Shown: one piece after another, positions 46,559 to 56,074 of the stretch
Numbering within the stretch: position 1 is the stretch's first letter
How the letters are laid out: every line of letters begins with the position of its first letter
Origin: Paenibacillus bovis
GTDB lineage: Bacteria; Bacillota; Bacilli; Paenibacillales; Paenibacillaceae
Assembly (NCBI RefSeq): GCF_001421015.2
Contig: NZ_CP013023.1
Coordinates: forward strand, 3,651,501 to 3,715,500
DNA: 64,000 nucleotides
Direction of reading: 5' to 3'
Notes under the pieces: generated by a model
What the model was told of the DNA's origin: nothing
The model's database searches: none
What the model saw: only the letters and a program-made list of their open reading frames with translations
Made by a program: the position numbers and the translations under genes

Positions 46559-46724
46559 CAGATATGCTGAAGTCTCTGATTGGCACATACGATTGGAGAT
46601 CCAAATAGCGAGCAAGTGAATAAAGCGATATGTAGTCACTGTAAGTGAGTAAGGAAATACTTAGCCACTCTAAGTGAATAAGTAGTCACTCTAGATGTAA
46701 TAATCATATAGGATAATAAAAATA

Positions 46725-46756
46725 TAAAAAGGCGGCTGTGCTCAGTCGCCTTTTTT
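46725..46756. terminator. Bidirectional terminator between 45020 and 46755 genes
   Basis: AAAAAGGCGGCTG pairs with CAGTCGCCTTTTTT around a short loop, ending in T6. It overlaps the stop codon of the convergent TmrB-like gene. Confidence 0.85.
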
Positions 46757-47291
46757 ATGTATTTCTGGTTGTTATTCTGGACATTATGTACTGTACGATA
46801 TCCATGATATTCAATTGATCGGTCTGGATATATTCGTCAAAACCTCCTGCATGATACGCTTTCAGGCAGCGGTCTGTCTGCTGGAAACACCAGTTGCCCT
46901 CTACCTCCCCCCGCTTGCGCAGCCGCTGATGAATAACTGCTCGGGAAGCCAGCAGGCAAAAGTGATACGTATCCGGATCGAGCTGTATAAAACCATGATG
47001 GATAAATTCGAACTTCTCCCGATTGCAGATCGTCATAGGTACGATTAGATGCCTGCGATACTGCTGCTGCAAATGAGCTGCGACTTGTACAACAAGCAAT
47101 TTCCACAGGTCCATATCCTGAAAATCACCTGTCTGCTCATAAGGCAGCTGCATCGAAGACGGAATCATCTCACGCAGCATATAACCGACCTGTTCCGGAT
47201 CATAAATCATACTGCCCGGCAGCAGGGAATGCAGCTGTGCAGCTACTGTCGTCTTGCCTGTTCCAAAAGCACCATTAATCATAATAATCAT
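46755..47291 (-). CDS. TmrB-like P-loop ATPase
   Basis: A 178-residue ATP-binding protein closely following Bacillus TmrB. Shared features are MIIMINGAFGTGKTT (P-loop 7-14), MIYDPEQVGYMLREMIP, LIVPMTI, FCLLASRAVIHQRLRKRGE, a W..QQTDRC segment and EYIQTDQLNIMDIV. TmrB gives resistance to tunicamycin in B. subtilis, probably by sequestering it; whether this protein does so is inferred. It lacks the C-terminal amphipathic extension of TmrB. AAGGAG precedes the ATG; the Imm63-like gene lies 21 bases upstream. Confidence 0.8.
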   Translation of the reverse strand: MIIMINGAFGTGKTTVAAQLHSLLPGSMIYDPEQVGYMLREMIPSSMQLPYEQTGDFQDMDLWKLLVVQVAAHLQQQYRRHLIVPMTICNREKFEFIHHGFIQLDPDTYHFCLLASRAVIHQRLRKRGEVEGNWCFQQTDRCLKAYHAGGFDEYIQTDQLNIMDIVQYIMSRITTRNT

Positions 47292-47312
47292 CGGGGTACT
47301 CCTTATTCTTAT

Positions 47313-47756
47313 TTACAAATTATGCAGCTGACTGCGTCTGCCAGCCAGATGCCACTCTTCATAGATTCCACCAATCTGATGAAAAGCCTGATTCACGCCC
47401 TGATTGATTTCTGCCATTACGGCATCCGTATACTGCAGATGCCGATCCCGGTTATTCACCTCATATTTGCGCAGCAGTCCGATATGAACAGTAGCAAATA
47501 TGATCTCTTCCAGTACGTAATAGATCACATCTTCCGCATGAGTAGTTGGACGATCTACAGAGAGTATGCCGCGCTCATACAGCTGAATACGGTACGTCTC
47601 CGGCTCTACCTTAATATGCGGCTCCAGATCACCGCGCCATGTATGGCTGAATGCACTGGCTACCATACGATGATGATCGTCCTGATAAATATCCGTCTGC
47701 TGCAGCAGAGCTATAATTTGTTCGATAAGCTGGGATTCGGTATACATTGAGGACAT
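47313..47756 (-). CDS. Imm63-like immunity protein
   Basis: A 147-residue soluble protein matching the Imm63 pattern (YERGILSVDRPTTHAEDVIYYV, then RKYEVNNRDRHLQYTDAVMAEI). Imm63 proteins neutralise polymorphic toxins, but no toxin lies next to this gene. AAAGGAG eight bases before ATG 47756 decides the start. Likely co-transcribed with the TmrB-like gene. Confidence 0.7.
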   Translation of the reverse strand: MSSMYTESQLIEQIIALLQQTDIYQDDHHRMVASAFSHTWRGDLEPHIKVEPETYRIQLYERGILSVDRPTTHAEDVIYYVLEEIIFATVHIGLLRKYEVNNRDRHLQYTDAVMAEINQGVNQAFHQIGGIYEEWHLAGRRSQLHNL

Positions 47757-48032
47757 AAGAATTCTCCTTTTGCTAAGCAGGATCATTGATATAGGGAATG
47801 GAATACAGCTCTTTCTGCATTACTATGCTTTGTTGCCTACTGACGATTTGATTTGCGGCTGACTTTTTATATGTAAAAAATATATTTCATTTTCCAACTG
47901 CAATCAGCCTATTATGTATAGAATGGGCTATGACATGGTGGATACAAAGCTGTAAACCTTTACACACGAACCCCAAAATGTGGTTTAATAAGACTATTAT
48001 TGATTACATTCAATGTAAAGGAGTGTCATCCC

Positions 48033-48437
48033 ATGCAAATATCCTACTTTCTGCTGCCCAAAGAGCAGGTAGCCTATATAACTTCCTCTATATCCATGAT
48101 GGAGGCCATGGAAGATCTGGAACGGCATCATTATACAGCGATTCCGATCATCGATGAAGAGGGTAAATACGTGGGCACCCTGTCCGAAGGCGATCTGCTC
48201 TGGAAACTGAAAAACTCGTTCAACCTCGATTTTGAAGCGATGCGTGATATTCCGATCAGTCAGCTGCAGCGGCGTGTACATAATGAAAGCGTAGAGATTA
48301 CTGCCAATATGGAGGATATGCTGACACTGGCTGCCGATCAGAACTTTGTACCGGTTGTCGACAGTATGGGTATCTTCCTCGGCATTATTCGGCGCAAGGA
48401 TATCATCGCCTATTATACCGATAATATTACCGATTAA
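48033..48437 (+). CDS. CBS-domain pair protein
   Basis: A 134-residue cytoplasmic protein consisting of two CBS motifs (MEAMEDLERHHYTAIPIIDEEGKYVGTLSEGDLL-type, then a second ending FLGIIRRKDIIAYY). Such pairs bind adenine nucleotides and act as energy sensors. AAGGAG nine bases before ATG 48033 fixes the start. Single gene. Confidence 0.88.
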   Translation: MQISYFLLPKEQVAYITSSISMMEAMEDLERHHYTAIPIIDEEGKYVGTLSEGDLLWKLKNSFNLDFEAMRDIPISQLQRRVHNESVEITANMEDMLTLAADQNFVPVVDSMGIFLGIIRRKDIIAYYTDNITD

Positions 48438-48731
48438 CCATTCCGTCTCGACGATCACCAGGCGGCTACACCTCTGCGATCGTCTCTATAAGCAGATCGT
48501 ATTCCCGCTCCGTTATCGTACTTGGACGGAGAATACGATGATACAGAAGCTCTGCTCTGCAGCAGGGCTTCTTGGCATATCAGGAGATATATGGATATAT
48601 TATATGCAGTCGATCATTGACTATCGATGATAGATGCTATGGACAATAGATGCTATGGCATAAAAATAATATATACGATCTTACAAAAAAACTACCTAAC
48701 TTTTTAAAATTCAGATCAAAGGAAGATGAAT
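48438..48731. other. Intergenic region before the two-component system
   Basis: It holds an imperfect hairpin (ATCGTATTC near 48498 pairing with GAATACGAT near 48530), which may terminate the CBS gene, and a short direct repeat ATAGATGCTATGG (48630-48658). No gene seen; the promoter of the response regulator is presumably here. Confidence 0.4.
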
Positions 48732-49415
48732 ATGTCCAAAAAAATACTAGTCGCGGATGATGAAGTCAGCATTCGCAATTCGATTGCTTATGCACTGCGA
48801 AGAGAACACTTTACAGTAGAAACTGCCGAGGATGGACGGGATGCGCTGGCTCGCGTCGCTACGTTTCGCCCGGATGTGCTGGTGCTAGATATTATGATGC
48901 CCGGTATGGATGGATATGAAGTGTGCCGACAGCTGGATAATCGTAAAGGATTGGGCATTCTGATGCTGACTGCCAAATCGGATATCGTGGATAAAGTGAT
49001 CGGCCTGGAGCTGGGAGCAGACGATTTTGTATCCAAGCCATTTGATATCCGCGAGCTGATCGCGCGGATCAAGGCACTCGCTCGTCGCGTAGATCGTGAA
49101 CGTACACCTGATTCGCTGCCTGAGCCCCAGCGGCTAGGCGCGGTAGAAGTACAGCTGTCCAGCCGCCGGGCAACAGCCGGACAGCAGCCGCTCGAACTCA
49201 CTCCCAAGGAATTCGATCTGCTGGCGCTGCTGGTTACGCACCCAAGCCGCGTCTACACCCGCGAGGAACTGCTGGAGCTGGTATGGGGAATCGACTTTCC
49301 CGGTGAGACCCGAACCGTCGATATTCATATTCAGCGGCTGCGCAAAAAGCTCGGTGAAGATCAGGGAATATTGCAGACGGTCTATGGAATCGGCTACAAG
49401 GCGGAATCGGTCTAA
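48732..49415 (+). CDS. OmpR-family response regulator
   Basis: A 227-residue two-domain regulator: receiver (1-118, Asp53 in VLDIMMPGMDG, Lys in SKPFD) and a winged-helix DNA-binding domain (135-227, LTPKEFDLLALLV, TVDIHIQRLRKKLG). AAAGGAAG lies right against the first ATG (48726), so the second (48732, MSKKILV) is favoured. The stop overlaps the kinase start (TAATG). Confidence 0.92.
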   Translation: MSKKILVADDEVSIRNSIAYALRREHFTVETAEDGRDALARVATFRPDVLVLDIMMPGMDGYEVCRQLDNRKGLGILMLTAKSDIVDKVIGLELGADDFVSKPFDIRELIARIKALARRVDRERTPDSLPEPQRLGAVEVQLSSRRATAGQQPLELTPKEFDLLALLVTHPSRVYTREELLELVWGIDFPGETRTVDIHIQRLRKKLGEDQGILQTVYGIGYKAESV

Positions 49416-51022
49416 TGACCAAACATTCTCACTCTGCTCCCCTGCCCGATTCCCTTACGGATCGTCAGGATAACCAACTCCGAAATAGGCATCCGTCAGT
49501 TTCGCCCGGTAGACGAGCAAATCTTCGCCAGGGACTTAGTCTTCGCTGGAAATTCCCGCTTTTTCTCGGGGCACTGCTTGTATTTACGATCGTGATCCTC
49601 AGTACACTTGTTCTCTCCGGTATTCGTGCCAACCAGCAAAAGCAGACCGAGTACCAGCTGCAGTATCAGAGTCAGAATATGGAGATGCGGATTCATCAGG
49701 AGTATCTGACTGGAAAGCGTCTGACCCCTGAGGAATTTATGAAGCTTCGAGGCTCCGAACTGGCAGTCGATCTGGGCTTGTCCAGCAATATGCGCGTCAT
49801 CCTCTATGATGCACGCGGACAGCTGGTTGGCGACTCGCTGCCGCTGGCCCGCCGAACCGATGTAACCTCAGCGCTGCACTATGCCCTGCAGGACAAAACA
49901 GCATATATTACACAGGGCTCTTCGATTCTTTATCTGGCTCCTATGCACGGCCCGGATGGACTGCTTGGTGCTGTGCAGCTGCATCTATCGATTCTTGAAC
50001 AGCAGACGTTCTATCGTAGCACCCTTCTGCTGTGCATCTGGACCGGTGCAGTCGTTCTGGTGCTGAGCTTTGTTATCGGATGGATCTATATTCGCCGCCA
50101 GACATCGGATATTCAGACACTGATGGTCGAGTCGCGCTCTATCGCCAGCGGTCATTATCCAGACGAGCAGCACTATTTGCTCCGCCGCCGGGATGAATTG
50201 GGACAGCTCGGTGATGGCATCGTGCATATGGGCGGCATGATTCGCCGCAGTATCGAAGAGCTGCAGAGCGAGAAGCGGCAGCTGGAGCAGGCGGTTAGTC
50301 GTCTCAGTGAATTGGAGCAGCTGCAAAAAGCATTTATCGGCAATATCAGTCATGAACTGAAAACACCGGCAACCTCAATCCAGGCGTATGCCGATCTACT
50401 GGAAATGTATGGAGATGATCCCCAGCTGGTTCATGAAGCAAGTACCAGTATCTCATCGGAGATTCGGCGGCTTATCAGTCTGATCGAAGATTCTATCCGT
50501 CTCTCTTTGCTGGAAAAGTATGATTTTGAAATGAATATCGAGCAGCTGCAGCTGGATACTGTACTGCAGGAAGCGATCGAACGTACACGCGGCAAAGCTG
50601 CTGCAGCCGGAATCACACTCACTGCTGAACCGGTCAATGCCGAGGTTCAAGCCGATCATGGACATTTGATGCACATTTTGCTGAATCTGCTGGATAATGC
50701 GGTTAAGTACAATTTGCCGGAGCAGGGCTGGATCCATATTGCCCCGGTGGATGATACAGCCTTCGATACTTCTGCTGCTTCTACTCATACGCATTATGTG
50801 CTGGCTATCAGCAATTCCGGACCGCTGATTCCACCGGAAAAGTGGGAAACGGTATTTGAGCCTTATACTACCCTTAGCAGTGATCGCTCCCGGACAGGCA
50901 GCGGGACGGGACTCGGTCTGCCGCTTGCCCGGCGTCTGGCACAGCGCATGGGCGGCCGTCTCTATATTGCATCATCCGGTCCCGAGGGCAACCGGATAAT
51001 ACTCGAACTGACGCGCATATGA
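49415..51022 (+). CDS. Membrane sensor histidine kinase
   Basis: A 535-residue kinase, partner of the preceding regulator. TM1 lies at about 48-70, an extracellular domain at 71-200, and TM2 at about 203-225. A HAMP region, HisKA with His313 (GNISHELKTPATS) and a GHKL ATPase domain (LLNLLDNAVKYN, GSGTGLGLPLARR) follow. Stimulus unknown. Coupled to the regulator by a one-base overlap. The Arg/His/Ser-rich 45-residue cytoplasmic N-terminus is longer than usual. Confidence 0.92.
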   Translation: MTKHSHSAPLPDSLTDRQDNQLRNRHPSVSPGRRANLRQGLSLRWKFPLFLGALLVFTIVILSTLVLSGIRANQQKQTEYQLQYQSQNMEMRIHQEYLTGKRLTPEEFMKLRGSELAVDLGLSSNMRVILYDARGQLVGDSLPLARRTDVTSALHYALQDKTAYITQGSSILYLAPMHGPDGLLGAVQLHLSILEQQTFYRSTLLLCIWTGAVVLVLSFVIGWIYIRRQTSDIQTLMVESRSIASGHYPDEQHYLLRRRDELGQLGDGIVHMGGMIRRSIEELQSEKRQLEQAVSRLSELEQLQKAFIGNISHELKTPATSIQAYADLLEMYGDDPQLVHEASTSISSEIRRLISLIEDSIRLSLLEKYDFEMNIEQLQLDTVLQEAIERTRGKAAAAGITLTAEPVNAEVQADHGHLMHILLNLLDNAVKYNLPEQGWIHIAPVDDTAFDTSAASTHTHYVLAISNSGPLIPPEKWETVFEPYTTLSSDRSRTGSGTGLGLPLARRLAQRMGGRLYIASSGPEGNRIILELTRI

Positions 51023-51079
51023 AAAAAGCCGTTCCGGCAAAAGCGGAAGCGACTTGGGGATTGCATCAAATAGTTATTA

Positions 51080-51337
51080 TTATCCGGCAGCCTCTTCAAT
51101 AACATCAATCCCGTAGGGTGTAATCGAAAAGTGGATAAAGCCGACAACATCCTTGATTTCGATCAGCCCTTTTTTGCTGAGATAATCGTAGGCAAGCCGG
51201 GTCTCTTTGTCGGTAAGAGGACCACTGTTCTTTTTCGGTCCAGGCAGGTTATAGGATTTTTCATCCGGGCCGAAATGGTAATCATACAGATCCTGGAGCA
51301 GCTTCATTCGCAATTGCTTTCTCTCTTCAATCGTCAT
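51080..51337 (-). CDS. Small winged-helix-like hypothetical protein
   Basis: An 85-residue protein (MTIEERKQLRMKLLQDLYDYHFG, GPLTDKETRLAYDYLSKKGLI, FHFSITPYGIDVIEEA) with the helix-helix-wing pattern of small DNA-binding proteins such as YjcQ-like ones. GGAGGTG nine bases before ATG 51337 decides the start. A weak GCCG-GAA-CGGC plus T6 terminator lies near 51023-51040. Confidence 0.6.
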   Translation of the reverse strand: MTIEERKQLRMKLLQDLYDYHFGPDEKSYNLPGPKKNSGPLTDKETRLAYDYLSKKGLIEIKDVVGFIHFSITPYGIDVIEEAAG

Positions 51338-51611
51338 GGATATATTCACCTCCAGTGCAGCGTTCATCTCAAGCCAGAGTGCCTTGCAGGCAGCTGGCTA
51401 TATGTAAGCGTCATGCATGATCTAATGATAGCATGAAGTAAACCATTTGTATGTTGCTGTACGAAAGTTTGTGGCTTGATTTATTTACAAGTTGGATACA
51501 TTCCGATATATTCTAGCAACTTTTAAGCCCTATGATGGGTGTAATGCTGTCGTACGTAGAGTCATTCGTATCGTATAGCAATTCCAGTTCGATCCTAAAG
51601 GAGATATGCCT

Positions 51612-52733
51612 ATGCGAAATTTCAGACAATCCTTTGCCAAATATACCATGGCTTCACACTCACCGTTCGTTCGGAGATCGACAATCGGCTGTAGCCTGCT
51701 GGCATTGATACTGCTGCTCGGCGGGTGCGGCAATGATGCAGCAGTTAACGGCAGCAAGGGGCAGCAGCTGACTGTGGTATCTGATGACTCTTCGTCTACC
51801 GGACAACAGCCGACCGTCATGCTCACTTCTGTCGATGCATTGGATAATGTATATGCCCGTACCTGGCTCAGTCCTGATGAACTGCTAATTAATAAAGAAG
51901 ATCGGCTGCTCGTCTATCATCTCTCTACCGGAAAAAGTACGCCTTTAACGCCGAACCGCAAAGCTCCGCAATATCTGGCGGAAGCCTCTCCGGACGGCAA
52001 GCATGTCTATTTTACAGAAGGACGCGAGAACGACAAATATGTTATTCATGGTTATATTCTGGAACGAGCTACCGGCCAAATTGTCAAACTCGGCGATATG
52101 GATATGGTAAATGAGGTGAAGTGGGCAGATAATGAGCAGCTGATCTCCGGATTGCCAGGAACCGGAATTCGGCTGATTGATCTGCAGGGCAAGTCTACAC
52201 GGCTGCAATTTCACGAACCTCATCCGACCGAAGCCATCCATCATGTCGAGAAAGTTGGCGAACGTATCTATTATCTGGCGAGCGATGGTCAGGGATATAC
52301 TACGCTAAACAGCTTTACGACTCAGGATCTGAAGTCTACTCTGGTCGCTTCGAATGTTGCTGATTTTTCTGTTGCTCCCGATGGGAAATCGATTGTGATC
52401 CAGGAAGTAAAATGGAATACTTCGGAGCCGTTTCGCCTTCTCGTGATCGATGATAAGGGCAATGTCAAAGGAACGATTGGCGAAGGAACATTGCTGGGAC
52501 GCCCAGCCTGGTCACCCGATGGCGAACTGCTAGCTTTTACCATCTATCAGGAGAGCCAGCAGGGTCTCAAAGGGCTGTATATTTTCGATCAGCGAACAGG
52601 CAAGACTATTCCGCTCACCGGCGAGATTCAGGAGTATAACCAGTCTACCCGCTGGAGTCCAGACAGCCGTCATATCTCCGTTTATACGGAAGATAAAAAG
52701 GTGGTCTCACATATCGTGGGTATCTCCAGCTGA
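51612..52733 (+). CDS. TolB-like beta-propeller lipoprotein
   Basis: A 373-residue secreted lipoprotein. After an N-terminal basic region and a hydrophobic stretch, the lipobox LLLGGC anchors it to the membrane. The mature part has WD40/TolB-like blades (WLSPDELLINKEDRLLVY, ASPDGKHVYFTEG, WSPDGELLAFTIY, RWSPDSRHISVYT). AAAGGAG favours the ATG at 51612 over that at 51606. Followed by a terminator at 52758-52828. Function unknown. Confidence 0.8.
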   Translation: MRNFRQSFAKYTMASHSPFVRRSTIGCSLLALILLLGGCGNDAAVNGSKGQQLTVVSDDSSSTGQQPTVMLTSVDALDNVYARTWLSPDELLINKEDRLLVYHLSTGKSTPLTPNRKAPQYLAEASPDGKHVYFTEGRENDKYVIHGYILERATGQIVKLGDMDMVNEVKWADNEQLISGLPGTGIRLIDLQGKSTRLQFHEPHPTEAIHHVEKVGERIYYLASDGQGYTTLNSFTTQDLKSTLVASNVADFSVAPDGKSIVIQEVKWNTSEPFRLLVIDDKGNVKGTIGEGTLLGRPAWSPDGELLAFTIYQESQQGLKGLYIFDQRTGKTIPLTGEIQEYNQSTRWSPDSRHISVYTEDKKVVSHIVGISS

Positions 52734-52757
52734 CACTGCCAAAAATAAATAACATGC

Positions 52758-52830
52758 AAAAAAGCAATCACTTGATCCGGCGAAATGACAGTTATTCCGT
52801 CATTCCGATGATCAAACGATTGCTTTTTGT
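52758..52830. terminator. Terminator between the lipoprotein gene and the RND operon
   Basis: AAAAAGCAATC and an internal TTGATC pair with GATCAA and GATTGCTTTTT (52758-52776 with 52809-52828). Usable from both directions. Confidence 0.75.
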
Positions 52831-52942
52831 ATAGTTGCCCGGTACATATTGGCTGAATTATTGGCTATACAGCCATACTTAATGATGATTTGACTATATC
52901 GGAACAGCTTAATCATTTCCGATTTTTATAAATAGAATTGGA

Positions 52943-55900
52943 TTATTTCTCTCTGACGTCTCCTGCCAGTCTGCTCTGATACAACGCTTCTTCCTGTGCA
53001 CGACGGGCTTTGCGTTTGTCATCGCGTCTGGCGAGCACCATATACAGGGATGGCACGACGAACAATGTCAGGATCGTCGAGAACACAAGTCCAAATACAA
53101 TCGCGATTGCCAGCGGACGGAACAGCTCTTCCCCTACCGTCGCCATCGGCAGCAGCGCTACAATCGCTGCGAGCGAAGTAAGCAGAATCGGACGAAAACG
53201 GGCTGAAGCTGCCTGGATAATCGCTTCCTTCATCTCCAGCCCTTCATGCCGGGCATCCTCGATAAATTCGATCAGGACGATACCGTTACGTACTACGATA
53301 CCGGCGAGCGAGATAATCCCCATAATCGACATAAACCCAATAGGCGTCTGGCTGATAAATAGTCCCAGCACACCGCCGGCCGCAGCCAGATAGACAGTCG
53401 TCATCACGATCAGCGGAATCCACAGTGAATAGAACTGCATCGTAATCAGGATCAGGATCAGTACAACCACGACAGCGAACAGCTTGGCGAGATCAATAAA
53501 GATATCCGACTGTTTGGATGTCTCTCCGCCCACTTGCCAGGAATATCCCTGCGGAAACTGGATTTTGTTCAGTCCGGCAGTTACATCGGACATCACTTCT
53601 GTAGCGGTACGACCGGTTACATCGGCTTCAATCGTATTGACACGTGACAGATTATAGTGATTAATCTGCTTGATGGAAAAGGCCGGACGAATCTCAACCA
53701 GCTGCGACAGTGGCACCTGCACATTATCGGCATTGGTCACATTGACCTGCTGGAACAGAATGGACGGATCGACCGTAGAGGCATCTTTCATAAAGATTTT
53801 GATATCGACCAGATCCTTGCCATTATCAAAATCACCTACACTGACACCCGTGCCCATCATTAGCAGTGTACGGGTCAGATTCTCGTAGCTCACATTGTAA
53901 CGATCCAGCGCAGGCTTGTTGACTTCAAAATCAAGCGTGTAATTCTGGATACCCATCGTATCTGTAATATTGCTGGTACCACTGGCTGCTGCGACTGCAT
54001 TTTTGACCTGCTCGGTCAGCTTGCGCAGTTCTTCCAGATCAGTACCGGTTACCCGGATCGAGACTGGTTTGCCTACCGGAATCCCCAGTTCGGTCTGCTT
54101 GACGGCAGTGCTGACCTGAGGGAATTTCTGCTTGAGCAGCAGCGGCCAATCAGTAACTGCCTGCGTGCTGTCGAGCTGGTTATTGTCGCCTTTGAGCAGA
54201 ATCTGTGCATGGTTGGTCGAGAAACTGGCAATATTCGTAATGTTATAAAATAGCGGCGCCGCTGTTCCTCCAGCAGCATAGGACATATTCTGTACACCCG
54301 GCTGCTGTTTGACCCAGGCGGCGATCTGCTGTACGGTCTTGTTGGTATCTTCAATAGACGAACCGGTAGGCATGGTAATATCCATCGTCAGCTCCGCATT
54401 GCTTGAACGCGGGAACAGCTGCACAGGCGTCAGAACCGCCAATCCATAAATGGCTGTACTGATAATCAATCCGAGCAGTGCGATAAGGGTCGGACGCTTC
54501 AGTACACGCGGCATCAAATGATGGGCATAGGCATCCGAAGCCATCTGAATCTGCTTGCCCAGCAGTCCGACCGGCTTGTCGCTGCGACTTTTTTTGCCTT
54601 TTATTAGATTACGGCGTTCATACCATTCACGGAAAATCGGAATAATGGTCAGCGACATTGCCATGGAAGCAAGCATCGCCAGTGAGATAACGACCGGAAT
54701 CGGTTTGATAAATGCACCCACATCCCCACTCAGGAACATCAGCGGTGCAAAGGCAGCGATCGTGGACAAAGTCGCTGTCAGAATCGAAATAGCTACTTCT
54801 TTGGTTCCTCGAATAGCGGCATCATGCGGATTCTCCCGCAGCACGGACAGCCGCCTCTCGATATTGTCATTGACGACCACCGCATCATCCACCAGAATCC
54901 CCAGTACAATAATCAATCCTACCACTGTAATCTGATTGAGCGTGATCCCCATCACCGGCAGCAGAATCATCGCAATCGCGACCGATATCGGAATCGCCAG
55001 CGCGACAAAGGATGAAGTCAACCAGTTCAGACCGAGCATACATACAATGACAACTACAGCAATCGCAATCATGGTCTCGTGCAGCAAATTATTAAATATG
55101 CGATCTGTCTCGTCTTTTTGGGCAAATAACGAAGTGATCTTCATCGTGGCAGGCAATGTAGGTTCCAGCTCTGCCATTTTGGCATTCACGCGCTCATAGA
55201 CCTGCGGTACATCAGAGCCCACTTCGCTGTTAATCAGAATCGATATAGACGGTTGACCGTTATAATAGCTCAGATATTCGGCTTTTTCGGTAGTCATTTT
55301 GACGGTGGCTACATCTTTGAGATAGACAGGTGTTCCCTGGGACGACCGGAACACAACGATATCCTTTAGACTGTCTACCTGGTAATTCAGCGGCACTTTC
55401 AGCTGATAGCTGCGATCTTTGTAGTCCAGCGTTCCCGTGGGTACGCGGTTATTCTCGGATTGGACAGCTTTCATCACAGCTTCCCAGGGGATACCATACT
55501 GTTGAAGTCTGGACATATCCGCTTCGATACGTACCTGCTGCTCCGGCAGTCCATTGACAGTCACATCCGTAACACCTTCCACCGAGCGCAGCTGGTCTTT
55601 CCAGTCGGTCATTAGATCCTGCAGTCCAAGCAGGCTGTTATAATCCTTGTTGTAAATAGCAAAGGACTGCACGAATGACTTGGTCAGATTATCATTGATA
55701 ACCGGCTTGTCGGCAGCATCCGGCAGATCGGATTCGGCATCTTCCACCTTTTTGCGAAGCTCATTCCATACAGACGGTGCATCTGCTGTCGGCTGTGTCT
55801 CCAGCGTAATAACGGATACACCCGCTCCGGAGATCGAGCTTACCGTTTTCAGATTGGATACTTCCTTGATCTTCGATTCCAGTACCCGGGTCACTGTCGT

Positions 55901-56074
55901 CTCCATCAGCTCCGGTGTGGCTCCTGCATACGTTGTAGTAACCGTAGCCTGCTTGACGATAATATCAGGCATCAGCTGCTTGGGCAGTCCGAATCCGCTT
56001 ACGGCACCTACCAGGATCAGCATACCAAAGAACAGCAGTGTGATTTTGCGCTTTTTGACGATATAGTTGATCAT
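52943..56074 (-). CDS. RND efflux transporter permease (AcrB/SwrC type)
   Basis: A 1043-residue inner-membrane pump with the RND plan: TM1 (about 12-30), large extracytoplasmic loop, TM2-6, a second loop and TM7-12. Family motifs are visible (GLIIVLGILVDDAVVVNDNIE with the proton-relay aspartates, SIMGIISLAGIVVRNGIVLIEFIED). In Gram-positives, SwrC-like pumps export lipopeptides or lipophilic compounds. It overlaps the adaptor gene by four bases (ATGA) and GGAGG precedes its start. Confidence 0.94.
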   Translation of the reverse strand: MINYIVKKRKITLLFFGMLILVGAVSGFGLPKQLMPDIIVKQATVTTTYAGATPELMETTVTRVLESKIKEVSNLKTVSSISGAGVSVITLETQPTADAPSVWNELRKKVEDAESDLPDAADKPVINDNLTKSFVQSFAIYNKDYNSLLGLQDLMTDWKDQLRSVEGVTDVTVNGLPEQQVRIEADMSRLQQYGIPWEAVMKAVQSENNRVPTGTLDYKDRSYQLKVPLNYQVDSLKDIVVFRSSQGTPVYLKDVATVKMTTEKAEYLSYYNGQPSISILINSEVGSDVPQVYERVNAKMAELEPTLPATMKITSLFAQKDETDRIFNNLLHETMIAIAVVVIVCMLGLNWLTSSFVALAIPISVAIAMILLPVMGITLNQITVVGLIIVLGILVDDAVVVNDNIERRLSVLRENPHDAAIRGTKEVAISILTATLSTIAAFAPLMFLSGDVGAFIKPIPVVISLAMLASMAMSLTIIPIFREWYERRNLIKGKKSRSDKPVGLLGKQIQMASDAYAHHLMPRVLKRPTLIALLGLIISTAIYGLAVLTPVQLFPRSSNAELTMDITMPTGSSIEDTNKTVQQIAAWVKQQPGVQNMSYAAGGTAAPLFYNITNIASFSTNHAQILLKGDNNQLDSTQAVTDWPLLLKQKFPQVSTAVKQTELGIPVGKPVSIRVTGTDLEELRKLTEQVKNAVAAASGTSNITDTMGIQNYTLDFEVNKPALDRYNVSYENLTRTLLMMGTGVSVGDFDNGKDLVDIKIFMKDASTVDPSILFQQVNVTNADNVQVPLSQLVEIRPAFSIKQINHYNLSRVNTIEADVTGRTATEVMSDVTAGLNKIQFPQGYSWQVGGETSKQSDIFIDLAKLFAVVVVLILILITMQFYSLWIPLIVMTTVYLAAAGGVLGLFISQTPIGFMSIMGIISLAGIVVRNGIVLIEFIEDARHEGLEMKEAIIQAASARFRPILLTSLAAIVALLPMATVGEELFRPLAIAIVFGLVFSTILTLFVVPSLYMVLARRDDKRKARRAQEEALYQSRLAGDVREK

